A stretch of 64,000 nt of DNA from NCBI RefSeq assembly GCF_022802975.1, contig NZ_JAFEVZ010000004.1:186001-250000 (forward strand), in the 5' to 3' direction. The position numbers and the translations under genes are program-made. Origin of the DNA: Flavobacterium pectinovorum (GTDB lineage: Bacteria; Bacteroidota; Bacteroidia; Flavobacteriales; Flavobacteriaceae). This document shows positions 8,943 through 15,406 of this stretch, piece by piece. Numbering within the stretch: the first letter of the stretch is position 1; every line of letters begins with the position of its first letter. The notes under the pieces were generated by a model. The model worked only from the letters and a program-made list of their open reading frames with translations, was not told the origin of the DNA and did not search any database.

Positions 8943-10418
8943 TTAGTTAATCTTCGCTACACTTATTTTTTCAAGTGTAACTTTTGCATCTCCAGTCCCG
9001 GTCTTTTTTATGATAATTTCAAAATCACTGGCTGAATTTAATAAATCATCAGAAATGTAATAGGCAAAATTAAGTTTAACCCCATTTTCGCTTATGTCAT
9101 GATTCTCTTCCATTCCGTGATCGTGTGCTACGCCAAAGAAAGTCATTACCCCAACATATTGATCTTTTTTCCCTGGATAACGCAGATAAACAGTATAATA
9201 ATCTTTTGGTTCTTTGTAAACCACAACATCAAGGTTTAGCACTATTTTAGAATTGGCTTCGGCTTTAAAAACCTTATTTGTATTCTTTGCTGGCTGACTC
9301 GTCACTTTGTGAGCAAAAGCAGTACTGTTTAGTGTTTTTCCTATTTTTTGTTCCCAGATGATTTTTTCATTTGAGTCCTGAAAAGCAATTACTTTTTTAG
9401 GTTTTGCTGTTTTAGCCGCCAAAACCGGAGCTTTAGATTCATAAAGCAAATTATCATATTTATAATCTAAATTAAAAACGATATCATACACTTCATCCAT
9501 TGTATAACTTACGTGACCGCCACCTGGAGTTATAAATTCATACGGCCACGAATTGGCTTTCAGATCTTCACGTGTCGGGCGCTGACCGTAACCTGAGACA
9601 TCCCAGGATTCCCAAATACGGTCAATCATACTGTGGTGCAGCCAGAAAACCGGATCAAATCCTGCTGAAGGAACATTTGCCATCAATCCTGAAAAATTGT
9701 CCTTCTGATAAATTTCATTGTAAAAAGTTTCTGCCGGATCAGCATACTCTGCACCAATAAGATCATGCATATAACCATGAGGTGCTTTTTCTAAACTTTT
9801 ACTAAATCCTGCCGATCCTGAAAACGAAGGGTTTGTTTTTAACTCATTAAGAGCTAACTGAATGGATTCTACCTGATCTGCAAGAATTGGTTTTCCATTA
9901 TTAAGAATACTGTATCGGGATTGTATATAAAGCGCTCCGGATTTGTCCCTTATTTTTTCAGGCATAATGTTGTCAGCTGTTTCCGTGCTTCCATAATTCC
10001 AATATGGCAGTGCAAAATCTTTCTTTCCGGATAAGTCGCGTACAATTTGTTCTAAATACCAAATGTACATTCTGTGCCATAAAAGAAAATTCAAATCTGA
10101 ACTTGCTGATTCTTTTTTATGTGTGCAATCGCCCCACGCCCATTGCTTGTCCCTGGCGGTCTGATAATCGGCACAAAGTTTATTTTTGCCCTCAATTTCA
10201 TTCGGAATATTATGTATTGCACCCTGATAATACCACGAAAGCCCTTTCTCACAACCCAATTCACGCATTTTTTTAAAAGCCACATTCATAGCCTCTAAAT
10301 TTGCTTTTCCTTCGGGTGTATTGGCATTGTATCGAATGTATTTTATATTATCTCTATTCTGACCATAACTTAGGCTTGTTATCAGAATAATAAGGAGTGC
10401 TGTAATTTTCTTTTTCAT
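8943..10418 (-). CDS. secreted tyrosinase / polyphenol oxidase
   Basis: This type-3 copper enzyme hydroxylates monophenols and oxidises o-diphenols to quinones, which can lead to melanin-like pigment. The 491-residue protein has a signal peptide (cut after SYGQ). The CuA site is represented by His69, His100 and His115 (LLWHRMYIWYLEQ). The CuB site is represented by His214/His218 (APHGYMH) and the DPVFWLHHSMIDRIWESW block with His261-262. The last ~130 residues form a beta-rich domain like the C-terminal domain of plant polyphenol oxidases (VYLRYPGKKDQY ... FGVAHDHG). Such domains can shield the active site until processed. It is the third gene of a leftward operon with two other secreted proteins that look copper-related. 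Confidence 0.9.
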   Translation of the reverse strand: MKKKITALLIILITSLSYGQNRDNIKYIRYNANTPEGKANLEAMNVAFKKMRELGCEKGLSWYYQGAIHNIPNEIEGKNKLCADYQTARDKQWAWGDCTHKKESASSDLNFLLWHRMYIWYLEQIVRDLSGKKDFALPYWNYGSTETADNIMPEKIRDKSGALYIQSRYSILNNGKPILADQVESIQLALNELKTNPSFSGSAGFSKSLEKAPHGYMHDLIGAEYADPAETFYNEIYQKDNFSGLMANVPSAGFDPVFWLHHSMIDRIWESWDVSGYGQRPTREDLKANSWPYEFITPGGGHVSYTMDEVYDIVFNLDYKYDNLLYESKAPVLAAKTAKPKKVIAFQDSNEKIIWEQKIGKTLNSTAFAHKVTSQPAKNTNKVFKAEANSKIVLNLDVVVYKEPKDYYTVYLRYPGKKDQYVGVMTFFGVAHDHGMEENHDISENGVKLNFAYYISDDLLNSASDFEIIIKKTGTGDAKVTLEKISVAKIN

Positions 10419-10459
10419 TTTACTTATTTTTTTGGTTACTGTTAATTTGTTTATTTAGG

Positions 10460-10888
10460 TTAAAGAACTTCTACTTCAAAGGTTAAAACTTTGGCATATT
10501 CCGGATTGGCTTTGTCATAGATTTTAAATTTTACTGTGCCGCTTCCCGTTTTGTTAGCAGGAATTACATGAATGGCAATAAATCCCTGCTGATCGGCATT
10601 GAGTTTATTAAAGACCGATCCTTTCGGAATTCCAATCTGGCAGGCTCCGTGCTGACACATCGAACAATCCCATTCTTTTGGAAATGAATTGTATATCGTT
10701 TCCCAAACCAGGTAGATTGGTCCATCCGAAATATTCTCGACTTTGATTTTAGATATATCCAGTTTTTTGTTTTTCAATACACTTTCCTTGTTTACAGCAC
10801 TGCCTACCACAGCAAATGTTGGTTTACTTTGTCCTGAGACGAAAGAAAAACACAAAAGAAGAAAGTTATAAAAGAATATTTTTTTCAT
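10460..10888 (-). CDS. secreted beta-sandwich protein with CxxC-x4-C and His/Met, possible copper-handling partner of tyrosinase
   Basis: This gene encodes 142 residues with a signal peptide (MKKIFFYNFLLLCFSFVSGQ). It is followed by an Ig-like beta-sandwich resembling the small domains seen in secreted Bacteroidota proteins (DQQGFIAIHVIPANKTGSG ... FKIYDKANPEYAKVLTFEVEVL). A loop reading WDCSMCQHGACQIG packs three Cys, one Met and one His, a suitable Cu(I)-binding set. The gene sits between the cupredoxin-like gene (10-base gap) and tyrosinase (41-base gap). A metallochaperone role analogous to the Streptomyces tyrosinase caddie is inference from context; there is no sequence similarity I can claim to caddie proteins. 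Confidence 0.6.
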   Translation of the reverse strand: MKKIFFYNFLLLCFSFVSGQSKPTFAVVGSAVNKESVLKNKKLDISKIKVENISDGPIYLVWETIYNSFPKEWDCSMCQHGACQIGIPKGSVFNKLNADQQGFIAIHVIPANKTGSGTVKFKIYDKANPEYAKVLTFEVEVL

Positions 10889-10898
10889 GCTTGTAGAT

Positions 10899-11846
10899 TT
10901 AAATAGTATTAAAAACAGGGATTGTGGCTTTATAACACCGCTTTTTTGAAACCGGATTTATAAACTGATAAATGATTTGTTCTTTTTCATCTGTATTTTC
11001 TAAAGAAGTGAGTAATTCGAGACATTCACCGGGTTGAAGCTGCACTTTATATCCTTTAGAAAATTCTTTTAGAGCCTTGTTATTTCCTGAAATGAGCTGA
11101 AGCCTAATTTTAGCCGGAAACTGTATTTCATGCAGATACAATCCGGCATTTGCCAAACGAAGCAATACCGTTTCTTTTTTGTGTGCCGCCGATTGCAAAC
11201 CTTTGATTTTTGCAATTGTTTTGCCATTTATCAAAAAATAATTGGGCTTATAATCGGGCAGTATTATGGGTTTATTCGATTCGTCATATTCTGTTCCCAT
11301 CATGTCATCCGTATGCCATTTGGTGTCTATTTCGTTACTGCACCAAAGTATTTCTGTTAAAGGTTTTACTGATAAGGAGTCCGTTTCTTTGGGTCGAATT
11401 ACGATCACTCCAAACATGCCTGCCTGAAGATTAAAAGGATAATTCTCGGGACTGTAATAAAGATATGTTCCGGCTTTATTAGACTGAAAAGAATAAAACC
11501 CATGTTCCATATGATGAACCGGTTCTTTTTGTTTCATGATTTCGTTTTTTTTGTCCCGCTGCAAAAAATCGATTTCCTTACAATATAAAGAGACCGGATT
11601 TCCCTGAGAGATATTCCAAAAATCAATATTGAGAGAGTCTCCTTCTTTTGTACTAATATAAGAACCCGGTAACGTAACCTGTTCGGAAAGAGCATCTGTA
11701 AAACCAAAAGTCCTGATTTCCAGATTGCTCTTAAGTACCAGCTTTCCCGTTGTTCTTCCGATAATTAATCTTTCGTTTTGGGAAAACAACAAGGTGCTAA
11801 AGAGTAAAAAAGAACTGACACACATAATTTTATTGCAGTTTTTCAT
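10899..11846 (-). CDS. secreted multicopper-oxidase-like (cupredoxin) protein, apparently lacking copper ligands
   Basis: This is a 315-residue protein from the Met at 11846, where MKNCNKIMCVSSFLLFSTL opens a normal signal peptide. The upstream ATG at 11873 would add an acidic MFNNNLDLE leader. The body resembles an N-terminal cupredoxin pair of multicopper oxidases: GDSLNIDFWNI, then AGTYLYYSPENYPFNLQAGMFGVIVI. In active enzymes the latter reads roughly GTYWYHSH...QxxxGLxGxxIV. Here the HxH ligands are replaced (YYSPE), so trinuclear copper seems absent. A VHHMEHG patch could still bind metal. It is the first gene of the tyrosinase operon, with a -7 box just upstream. It might recruit or shield copper, or be a non-enzymatic scaffold. 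Confidence 0.6.
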   Translation of the reverse strand: MKNCNKIMCVSSFLLFSTLLFSQNERLIIGRTTGKLVLKSNLEIRTFGFTDALSEQVTLPGSYISTKEGDSLNIDFWNISQGNPVSLYCKEIDFLQRDKKNEIMKQKEPVHHMEHGFYSFQSNKAGTYLYYSPENYPFNLQAGMFGVIVIRPKETDSLSVKPLTEILWCSNEIDTKWHTDDMMGTEYDESNKPIILPDYKPNYFLINGKTIAKIKGLQSAAHKKETVLLRLANAGLYLHEIQFPAKIRLQLISGNNKALKEFSKGYKVQLQPGECLELLTSLENTDEKEQIIYQFINPVSKKRCYKATIPVFNTI

Positions 11847-11893
11847 TTCTAAATCCAGATTATTGTTGAACATCAGTTTTTGATATCACAAGT

Positions 11894-11901
11894 CAAATTT
11901 A
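11894..11901 (-). promoter_or_regulatory. -7 promoter box for the tyrosinase operon
   Basis: The minus strand reads TAAATTTG, an exact TAnnTTTG match, 48 bases before the preferred start at 11846. Confidence 0.5.
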
Positions 11902-12030
11902 GAGCTAAAAAAATTAAAACACAGCGTACAAACACCTGTTTTTGCAGTATAAATCTTAAAATATCTGATATTATTCCGGTTTTGGCCCTGAAGTAAAATG
12001 AGGATCTACTGAAACTGAATTTTGCAGTAA

Positions 12031-12062
12031 CAAAAAAAATCGCCCTGAAACCGGAGCGATTT
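12031..12062 (-). terminator. Rho-independent terminator, leftward
   Basis: The stem AAATCGC/GCGATTT (12037-12043 with 12056-12062) is extended by CC/GG after a one-base bulge. The run of A at 12032-12039 is a U tract for leftward transcription. It separates the interrupted gene at 12116-12739 from the tyrosinase operon promoter. Confidence 0.65.
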
Positions 12063-12115
12063 GTTATGTTTTTCAGCAATAGGATTTTGACTAATTTTGA
12101 TTGGATTTTGGATAG

Positions 12116-12739
12116 TCATGTATAAAATTGTTCCGTAATGTAGAAAACGGTGTCGATAAAAAATAAACCTCTCCGAAAAGTCAAAACATTTTCGTCGTGT
12201 AAATCTTCAAGGATAATCCCTAATTCAGGATTAAAATAATCATTATTTCTAGTGTTCGTAAAGCCGTTTGAAGTCAAAAAATGTTTTACATTTTCTAATT
12301 CTGTATCACAATCAGATTCAACAAATTTCTGTTCAACTACTGCAAAAAGTATGTCAGCTTGTTCATAAAAACCAATTAATTGATATGCAGTATCGGGGAA
12401 AAAATAATTATTAAGCAATAAATTATTTAAATAATCTTCCCAACTCTAATAATAAATACTATCATTTAACTTAACAACTTTAAGCTTATTTTGAAGATAA
12501 ACTTTTTGTTCAGCGCCGGAAGAAATAAAAGCGTTGGTATTTATCGAAGTAATCCAAAAGCTATTTCGATTACAGAATTGTTTTATTAACGCTGTTTCTT
12601 CTCTTTTGATTTGCTTGCCTGACTCAAACGTTCCGCTTGGGCTCTTGCTTTTTCTAAGGTAGTTGGAGATTGTTTGGATAGTATCTCCATGCCTAACCTG
12701 GCCCTTTCCTGAAATGATATTTTGTAGTTCATGTTTCAT
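12116..12739 (-). pseudogene. conserved Bacteroidota protein of unknown function interrupted by one in-frame TAG
   Basis: Two open segments (12446-12739, 97 residues; 12116-12418, 100 residues) lie in the same frame. They are separated only by a TAG at 12446-12448. Between the stop and the second segment the frame continues sensibly as SWEDYLNNLL, joining DSIYY to NNYFFPDTAYQL. The combined 207-residue product looks like one globular protein with LEDLHDENVLTFRRGLFFIDTVFYI near its end. This resembles proteins I recall from Flavobacteria under names such as putative polyvalent protein kinase domain; the name is uncertain. It is either a recent nonsense mutation, a sequencing error or suppressed readthrough. 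It has its own -7 box and terminator. Confidence 0.7.
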
Positions 12740-12751
12740 GCACTAATAATG

Positions 12752-12759
12752 CAAATATA
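12752..12759 (-). promoter_or_regulatory. -7 promoter box for the interrupted gene
   Basis: The minus strand reads TATATTTG, an exact TAnnTTTG match, 13 bases before the ATG at 12739. The untranslated leader would be very short. Confidence 0.45.
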
Positions 12760-12909
12760 AAGATTTAAATTATTACTTCTGCCAATTGGTTTATTACCCT
12801 CAAATGACTTCGAAAAGCATTACTTTTAGATTTTAGAAATAAACAAAAAATCACGACTATCGACTCGTTATTTTTGATTTTGTTTTCAGATTAAGGAACT
12901 GAGTTTTTG

Positions 12910-13006
12910 TTTCACGCAGATTTAAAAAAGATTTAAGCAGATGCTCGCAGATTATTTAAAAAAAAATCTAAACAAATCTGTTAAAATCTGCCGAATCTGC
13001 GTGAAA
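12910..13006. repeat. intergenic inverted repeat of the CACGCAGATT type
   Basis: The arms TTTCACGCAGATT (12910-12922) and AATCTGCGTGAAA (12994-13006) are perfect reverse complements. They flank a core rich in further AGATTT and AAATCTG copies. Spacers of this kind recur in Flavobacterium genomes, and a degenerate relative (CTGGCAGATTTAGCAGATTTT-like) is seen near 17710. The function is unknown. Confidence 0.7.
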
Positions 13007-13185
13007 TATTTTATGCCTTTGTGGTAAAAAAATCTCGCAAAGTCGCGGAGTCGCAAAGTCTTTTTGCGTAAAGTTTGTCATTTCTGTAAATGAGGAACCC
13101 TTGTGTTAGACGCACTGCAGTGCATCTCTACGCTGAAAAAACTTAGAACCTCAGCATCTTAGAATCTCAGTATCTTTCAAAAAAA
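13007..13185. repeat. low-complexity spacer repeats with a 12-bp palindrome
   Basis: The spacer contains direct copies of CGCAAAGTCGC-like units (13034-13070), a perfect palindrome GCACTGCAGTGC at 13112-13123, and direct copies of CTTAGAA/CTCAG(T/C)ATCTT near 13142-13180. With the preceding inverted repeat it fills the 446-base gap between 12740 and 13185. No coding potential is seen. Confidence 0.6.
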
Positions 13186-14607
13186 CTAATCCTCCCTACT
13201 TCCATCATCTGCCATTCTAACCAGTTTAGGCGTAAATTTGGCAACAACGTCAACCAAATCCTGTTGCGCTTCCATAACCTGATTGATATCTTTATACGCC
13301 ATTGGAGCTTCGTCCAGACCTGCTCCGATAAGCGTAACGCCATTATCTTTTAGGATGGACTGCATTTCAGTTTTCGTGATATTTTTTATAGCCTGAGTTC
13401 TGCTCATTTGTCTTCCGGCTCCGTGTGAAGCCGAATTAATAGCGTTCTCCTCGCCTTTACCTCTCACCAAAAATCCCGGTGCGGTCATACTTCCCGGAAT
13501 GATTCCCATCACGCCTTTACCGGCAGGAGTTGCTCCTTTTCTATGTACGATCACTTCTTCTCCGTTCCAGATTTCTTTCCAGGCAAAATTATGGTGGTTT
13601 TCGACTTTGGCTAAAATCGTCGCACCCAAAGCGCGTTCCATTTTGTTATGAATAATTTCGTGACAGGCCGAAGCGTAATCACCCGCCAGATTCATCGCCA
13701 TCCAGTATTCCTGACCTAATTGTGAATTCATATCCAAATAAGCCAAATTTCTCGCCACTTCCGGAAGTTTACATTCGTCTTTGGCAATTTTAGTATAATG
13801 TCCGGCAATTGTTGCGCCCATTCCGCGTGAACCGGAGTGTGTTAACAAAGCCACGTATTTTCCTTTTGGAATATTCAAAACCGAATCATTCTTAGCAAAT
13901 TCCATAATTCCAAATTCCACAAAGTGATTTCCACCACCTGAAGATCCTAATTGTGACCAGGCTTTATCTTTCAGGTTCTTCACAAACGGATTCCTATTAA
14001 ATGCATCATTCTCTAAAACTGCATGATCCGATTTGTACTGACCGTGAAATCCGTGACCTGCTCCAAACTTAGAATTCGCAATTAATTCTCTTTTAAATTT
14101 GGCTTCGTTTTCAAAGTAAAAAGCTGCAGGAATATCATAAACCGACAATGCCATTCTACACCCAATATCAACTCCAACACCATACGGAATAATAGCATTT
14201 TTTGTGGCTAAAACTCCGCCAATCGGCAATCCATAACCTTGATGGGCGTCTGGCATCAAAGCACCTGCAACGGTAACGGGTAATTTCATGGCCACTTCCA
14301 TTTGTTTTCTGGCTCCGTCTTCGATATGATCCAATCCGTAAGCGGAATACGCATTTGGATTTTCATTTAAAGCAATGAAATCTTCCGGTTTTTCATTCGA
14401 TTTTTCGATTAAAGCAACGGCTAGTTTGCTGAAGATTTTATCGTCTATATAGTTTTCCGGTGATTCCAAAATATTTTTATAATTGGTGATCATTTCTTCT
14501 CTTGTAAATCCGTTTCTTTTGTTGTTTATTTTTAATGCTATTCCGATTATTTTTCCTTCTGGAAATCCTAATGCTAATATATCTGTACCGTTTATTTGTG
14601 TTTTCAT
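13186..14607 (-). CDS. rtcB: RNA-splicing ligase RtcB
   Basis: RtcB joins RNA 2',3'-cyclic phosphate or 3'-phosphate ends to 5'-OH ends using GTP and Mn2+, repairing cleaved tRNAs and other RNAs. The start is placed at 14607 (MKTQINGTDILALGFPEG); a 16-residue extension from 14655 is out of character for the family. The 473-residue protein has the metal ligands MPDAHQG (Asp120, His122) and GVDIGC (Cys150). It also has GGGNHFVEFG, THSGSRGMG, and the guanylylation site NSASHGAGRQMSRTQA. It lies downstream, on the same strand, of the noncoding RNA array and ro60. A 27-bp inverted repeat sits in the spacer. Cotranscription with the RNA array is possible, as in rsr-yrl-rtcBA operons of other bacteria. 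Confidence 0.96.
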   Translation of the reverse strand: MKTQINGTDILALGFPEGKIIGIALKINNKRNGFTREEMITNYKNILESPENYIDDKIFSKLAVALIEKSNEKPEDFIALNENPNAYSAYGLDHIEDGARKQMEVAMKLPVTVAGALMPDAHQGYGLPIGGVLATKNAIIPYGVGVDIGCRMALSVYDIPAAFYFENEAKFKRELIANSKFGAGHGFHGQYKSDHAVLENDAFNRNPFVKNLKDKAWSQLGSSGGGNHFVEFGIMEFAKNDSVLNIPKGKYVALLTHSGSRGMGATIAGHYTKIAKDECKLPEVARNLAYLDMNSQLGQEYWMAMNLAGDYASACHEIIHNKMERALGATILAKVENHHNFAWKEIWNGEEVIVHRKGATPAGKGVMGIIPGSMTAPGFLVRGKGEENAINSASHGAGRQMSRTQAIKNITKTEMQSILKDNGVTLIGAGLDEAPMAYKDINQVMEAQQDLVDVVAKFTPKLVRMADDGSRED

Positions 14608-14708
14608 TTTTTTTGTTTTTTTAAGAGATATGGTGAAAAAGGTCCACAGTGGCAAAGTTTTTTTCTTGCTGAGGCGCTGAGTTTTTTATTAAAGCTGTAA
14701 ACGTACTA

Positions 14709-14813
14709 TTTGTCATTTCGACGTAAGGAGAAATCTCCACAAGTAGCTCCGCAATCAAAAGCCATACTTTGTCGAATCCCGCTTGTGATTTCTCCTTACG
14801 TCGAAATGACAAA
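14709..14813. repeat. perfect 27-bp inverted repeat with 51-bp spacer
   Basis: Bases 14709-14735 and 14787-14813 are exact reverse complements (core GTCATTTCGACGTAAGGAG). Transcribed, the element would form a long cruciform or hairpin 100 bases upstream of rtcB. Elements with the GTCATTTCGACG core are scattered in Flavobacterium spacers, so this is probably a dispersed repeat rather than an rtcB-specific signal. On the minus strand a TAGTTTTG (14810-14817) at its upstream edge fits the -7 box and could start an rtcB transcript. Confidence 0.85.
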
Positions 14814-14914
14814 ACTATATGTTAACCTTAACAATGAACTTTTGTTCTATCTATTCCTATGTTTTAAATTTAATAATTTTAAGAGGTAACATGTAAGAAT
14901 GGTTTAAATTTCAA

Positions 14915-14947
14915 TTGGACGAAGGAACCATTTCCTGACGACACTCT
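14915..14947 (-). ncRNA. truncated fourth unit of the Y-RNA-like array
   Basis: This carries the array signature GTCGT (14938-14942 read on minus) - 13 bases - CTTCG (14920-14924). Between them a short AGGAA/TTCCT hairpin replaces the usual stem. No T-arm or D-arm follows, so it looks like a decayed or partial unit. Confidence 0.4.
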
Positions 14948-15040
14948 TTTTTTAGAGCAATAGCTTATAAGTGACTTTTAGGATTCGAACCTAATATTAT
15001 CATGCCGCGAAGTAACTCTGTGCACACGACATTTTTCAGT
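14948..15040 (-). ncRNA. third Y-RNA-like unit, with T-arm minihelix
   Basis: The signature GTCGT (15026-15030) - 13 bases - CTTCG (15008-15012) is followed by a perfect tRNA-like T-arm: stem TTAGG/CCTAA with loop TTCGAAT (14978-14994). The next seven bases, AAGTCAC, can pair with GTTACTT inside the signature (6 of 7), giving a T-arm plus acceptor-like minihelix. No D-arm is seen. The lower Ro-type stem is not clear, so this unit may be degenerate. Boundaries are approximate. Confidence 0.5.
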
Positions 15041-15043
15041 TTT

Positions 15044-15179
15044 AAAAAGAAGTAAAAAGCAATAAGAGAAACGGGGCTTGTCTTGCCAGAGTCGAACTGG
15101 ATAACCTTGCTGATTTTACAACTTCGCTATTCCTCCCCAAATTTGAGACGAAGTATCTCTTATTTACGACATTCTTTTT
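15044..15179 (-). ncRNA. second Y-RNA-like noncoding RNA
   Basis: A 136-base minus-strand unit has the same stem plan as the first. The terminal stem AAAAAGAA/TTCTTTTT pairs 15172-15179 with 15044-15051. An asymmetric internal loop contains GTCGTAA, and an upper stem ATAAGAGA/TCTCTTAT pairs 15156-15163 with 15062-15069. The insert contains a T-arm (CCAG-TTCGACT-CTGG, 15086-15100) and a GGGG/CCCC pairing, but no permuted acceptor or D-arm as clean as in the first unit. A long ACTTCG/CGAAGT hairpin is also possible. The signature GTCGT-N12-CTTCG is at 15149-15170. A Ro60-bound function is inferred from position and stem design. Confidence 0.65.
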
Positions 15180-15184
15180 ATTTT

Positions 15185-15326
15185 AAAGCAAGGCAACTGG
15201 CAATAAGTGACATATCCTGCTCTAACCGCTGAGCTACGATTCTGTAGTAAACAGAATTGGTGGGATTCGAACCCACGACCTGGGCAGTGAAAGTGCGAAG
15301 TAACACTTATCTACGACACTTGCTTT
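15185..15326 (-). ncRNA. Y-RNA-like noncoding RNA with circularly permuted tRNA mimic
   Basis: A 142-base minus-strand RNA. The terminal stem AAAGCAAG/CTTGCTTT pairs 15319-15326 with 15185-15192. It is followed by an internal loop holding GTCGTAG and an upper stem ATAAGTG/CACTTAT (15304-15310 with 15203-15209). Such a bulged stem is the Ro60-binding part of Y RNAs. Inside lies a tRNA fold opened at the anticodon: variable loop AGGTC, T-arm GTGGG-TTCGAAT-CCCAC (15260-15276), acceptor 3' strand CAATTCT (15253-15259), a nine-base cap in place of CCA, acceptor 5' strand AGAATCG (15237-15243, one mismatch), linker TA, and D-arm GCTC-AGCGGTTA-GAGC (15219-15234). The order is permuted relative to a tRNA. 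It is flanked by ro60 and rtcB, with its own operator-linked promoter. Confidence 0.85.
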
Positions 15327-15357
15327 TTTTTTATTTTCAATGAACTTATTTCTTTTA

Positions 15358-15365
15358 CAAAGATT
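15358..15365 (-). promoter_or_regulatory. -7 promoter box for the Y-RNA array
   Basis: The minus strand reads AATCTTTG, one base from TAnnTTTG. The same octamer at the same 8-base distance from the palindrome precedes ro60 (16974-16981), which supports function. Transcription would begin near 15350, about 25 bases before the terminal stem of the first RNA. Confidence 0.6.
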
Positions 15366-15373
15366 CAAATACC

Positions 15374-15396
15374 ACTGCGCAATTATTTCGCGCAGT
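15374..15396. promoter_or_regulatory. operator palindrome, copy 1 (RNA array)
   Basis: ACTGCGC (15374-15380) and GCGCAGT (15390-15396) form a perfect 7+7 inverted repeat around the spacer AATTATTTC. It overlaps where the -33 element of the array promoter would be. A near-identical copy lies at 16990-17012. It is a candidate site for the WYL regulator encoded 2.5 kb to the right. Confidence 0.75.
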
Positions 15397-15406
15397 AGAT
15401 TCTTTT

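Noticed and set aside
11873..12079. 68-residue open frame on the minus strand
   Set aside because: It overlaps the operon promoter box and a terminator hairpin, and has no credible composition or family match.
12446..12448. Stop-codon recoding (selenocysteine or pyrrolysine) at the TAG
   Set aside because: No recoding hairpin or associated genes are visible, and a plain nonsense mutation or sequence error is simpler.
14608..14655. 16-residue N-terminal extension of RtcB
   Set aside because: The extension MPLWTFFTISLKKTKK lies before the conserved family start MKTQINGTDILALG and falls in spacer sequence.
14621..14812. 63-residue open frame on the minus strand upstream of rtcB
   Set aside because: It is mostly translated from the 27-bp inverted repeat and spacer, so it is a chance frame.
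15219..15276. Ordinary tRNA gene
   Set aside because: The T-arm precedes the D-arm on the transcript, the acceptor strands are joined by a cap instead of ending in CCA, and there is no anticodon loop. It fits a permuted tRNA mimic in a Y RNA, not a functional tRNA.
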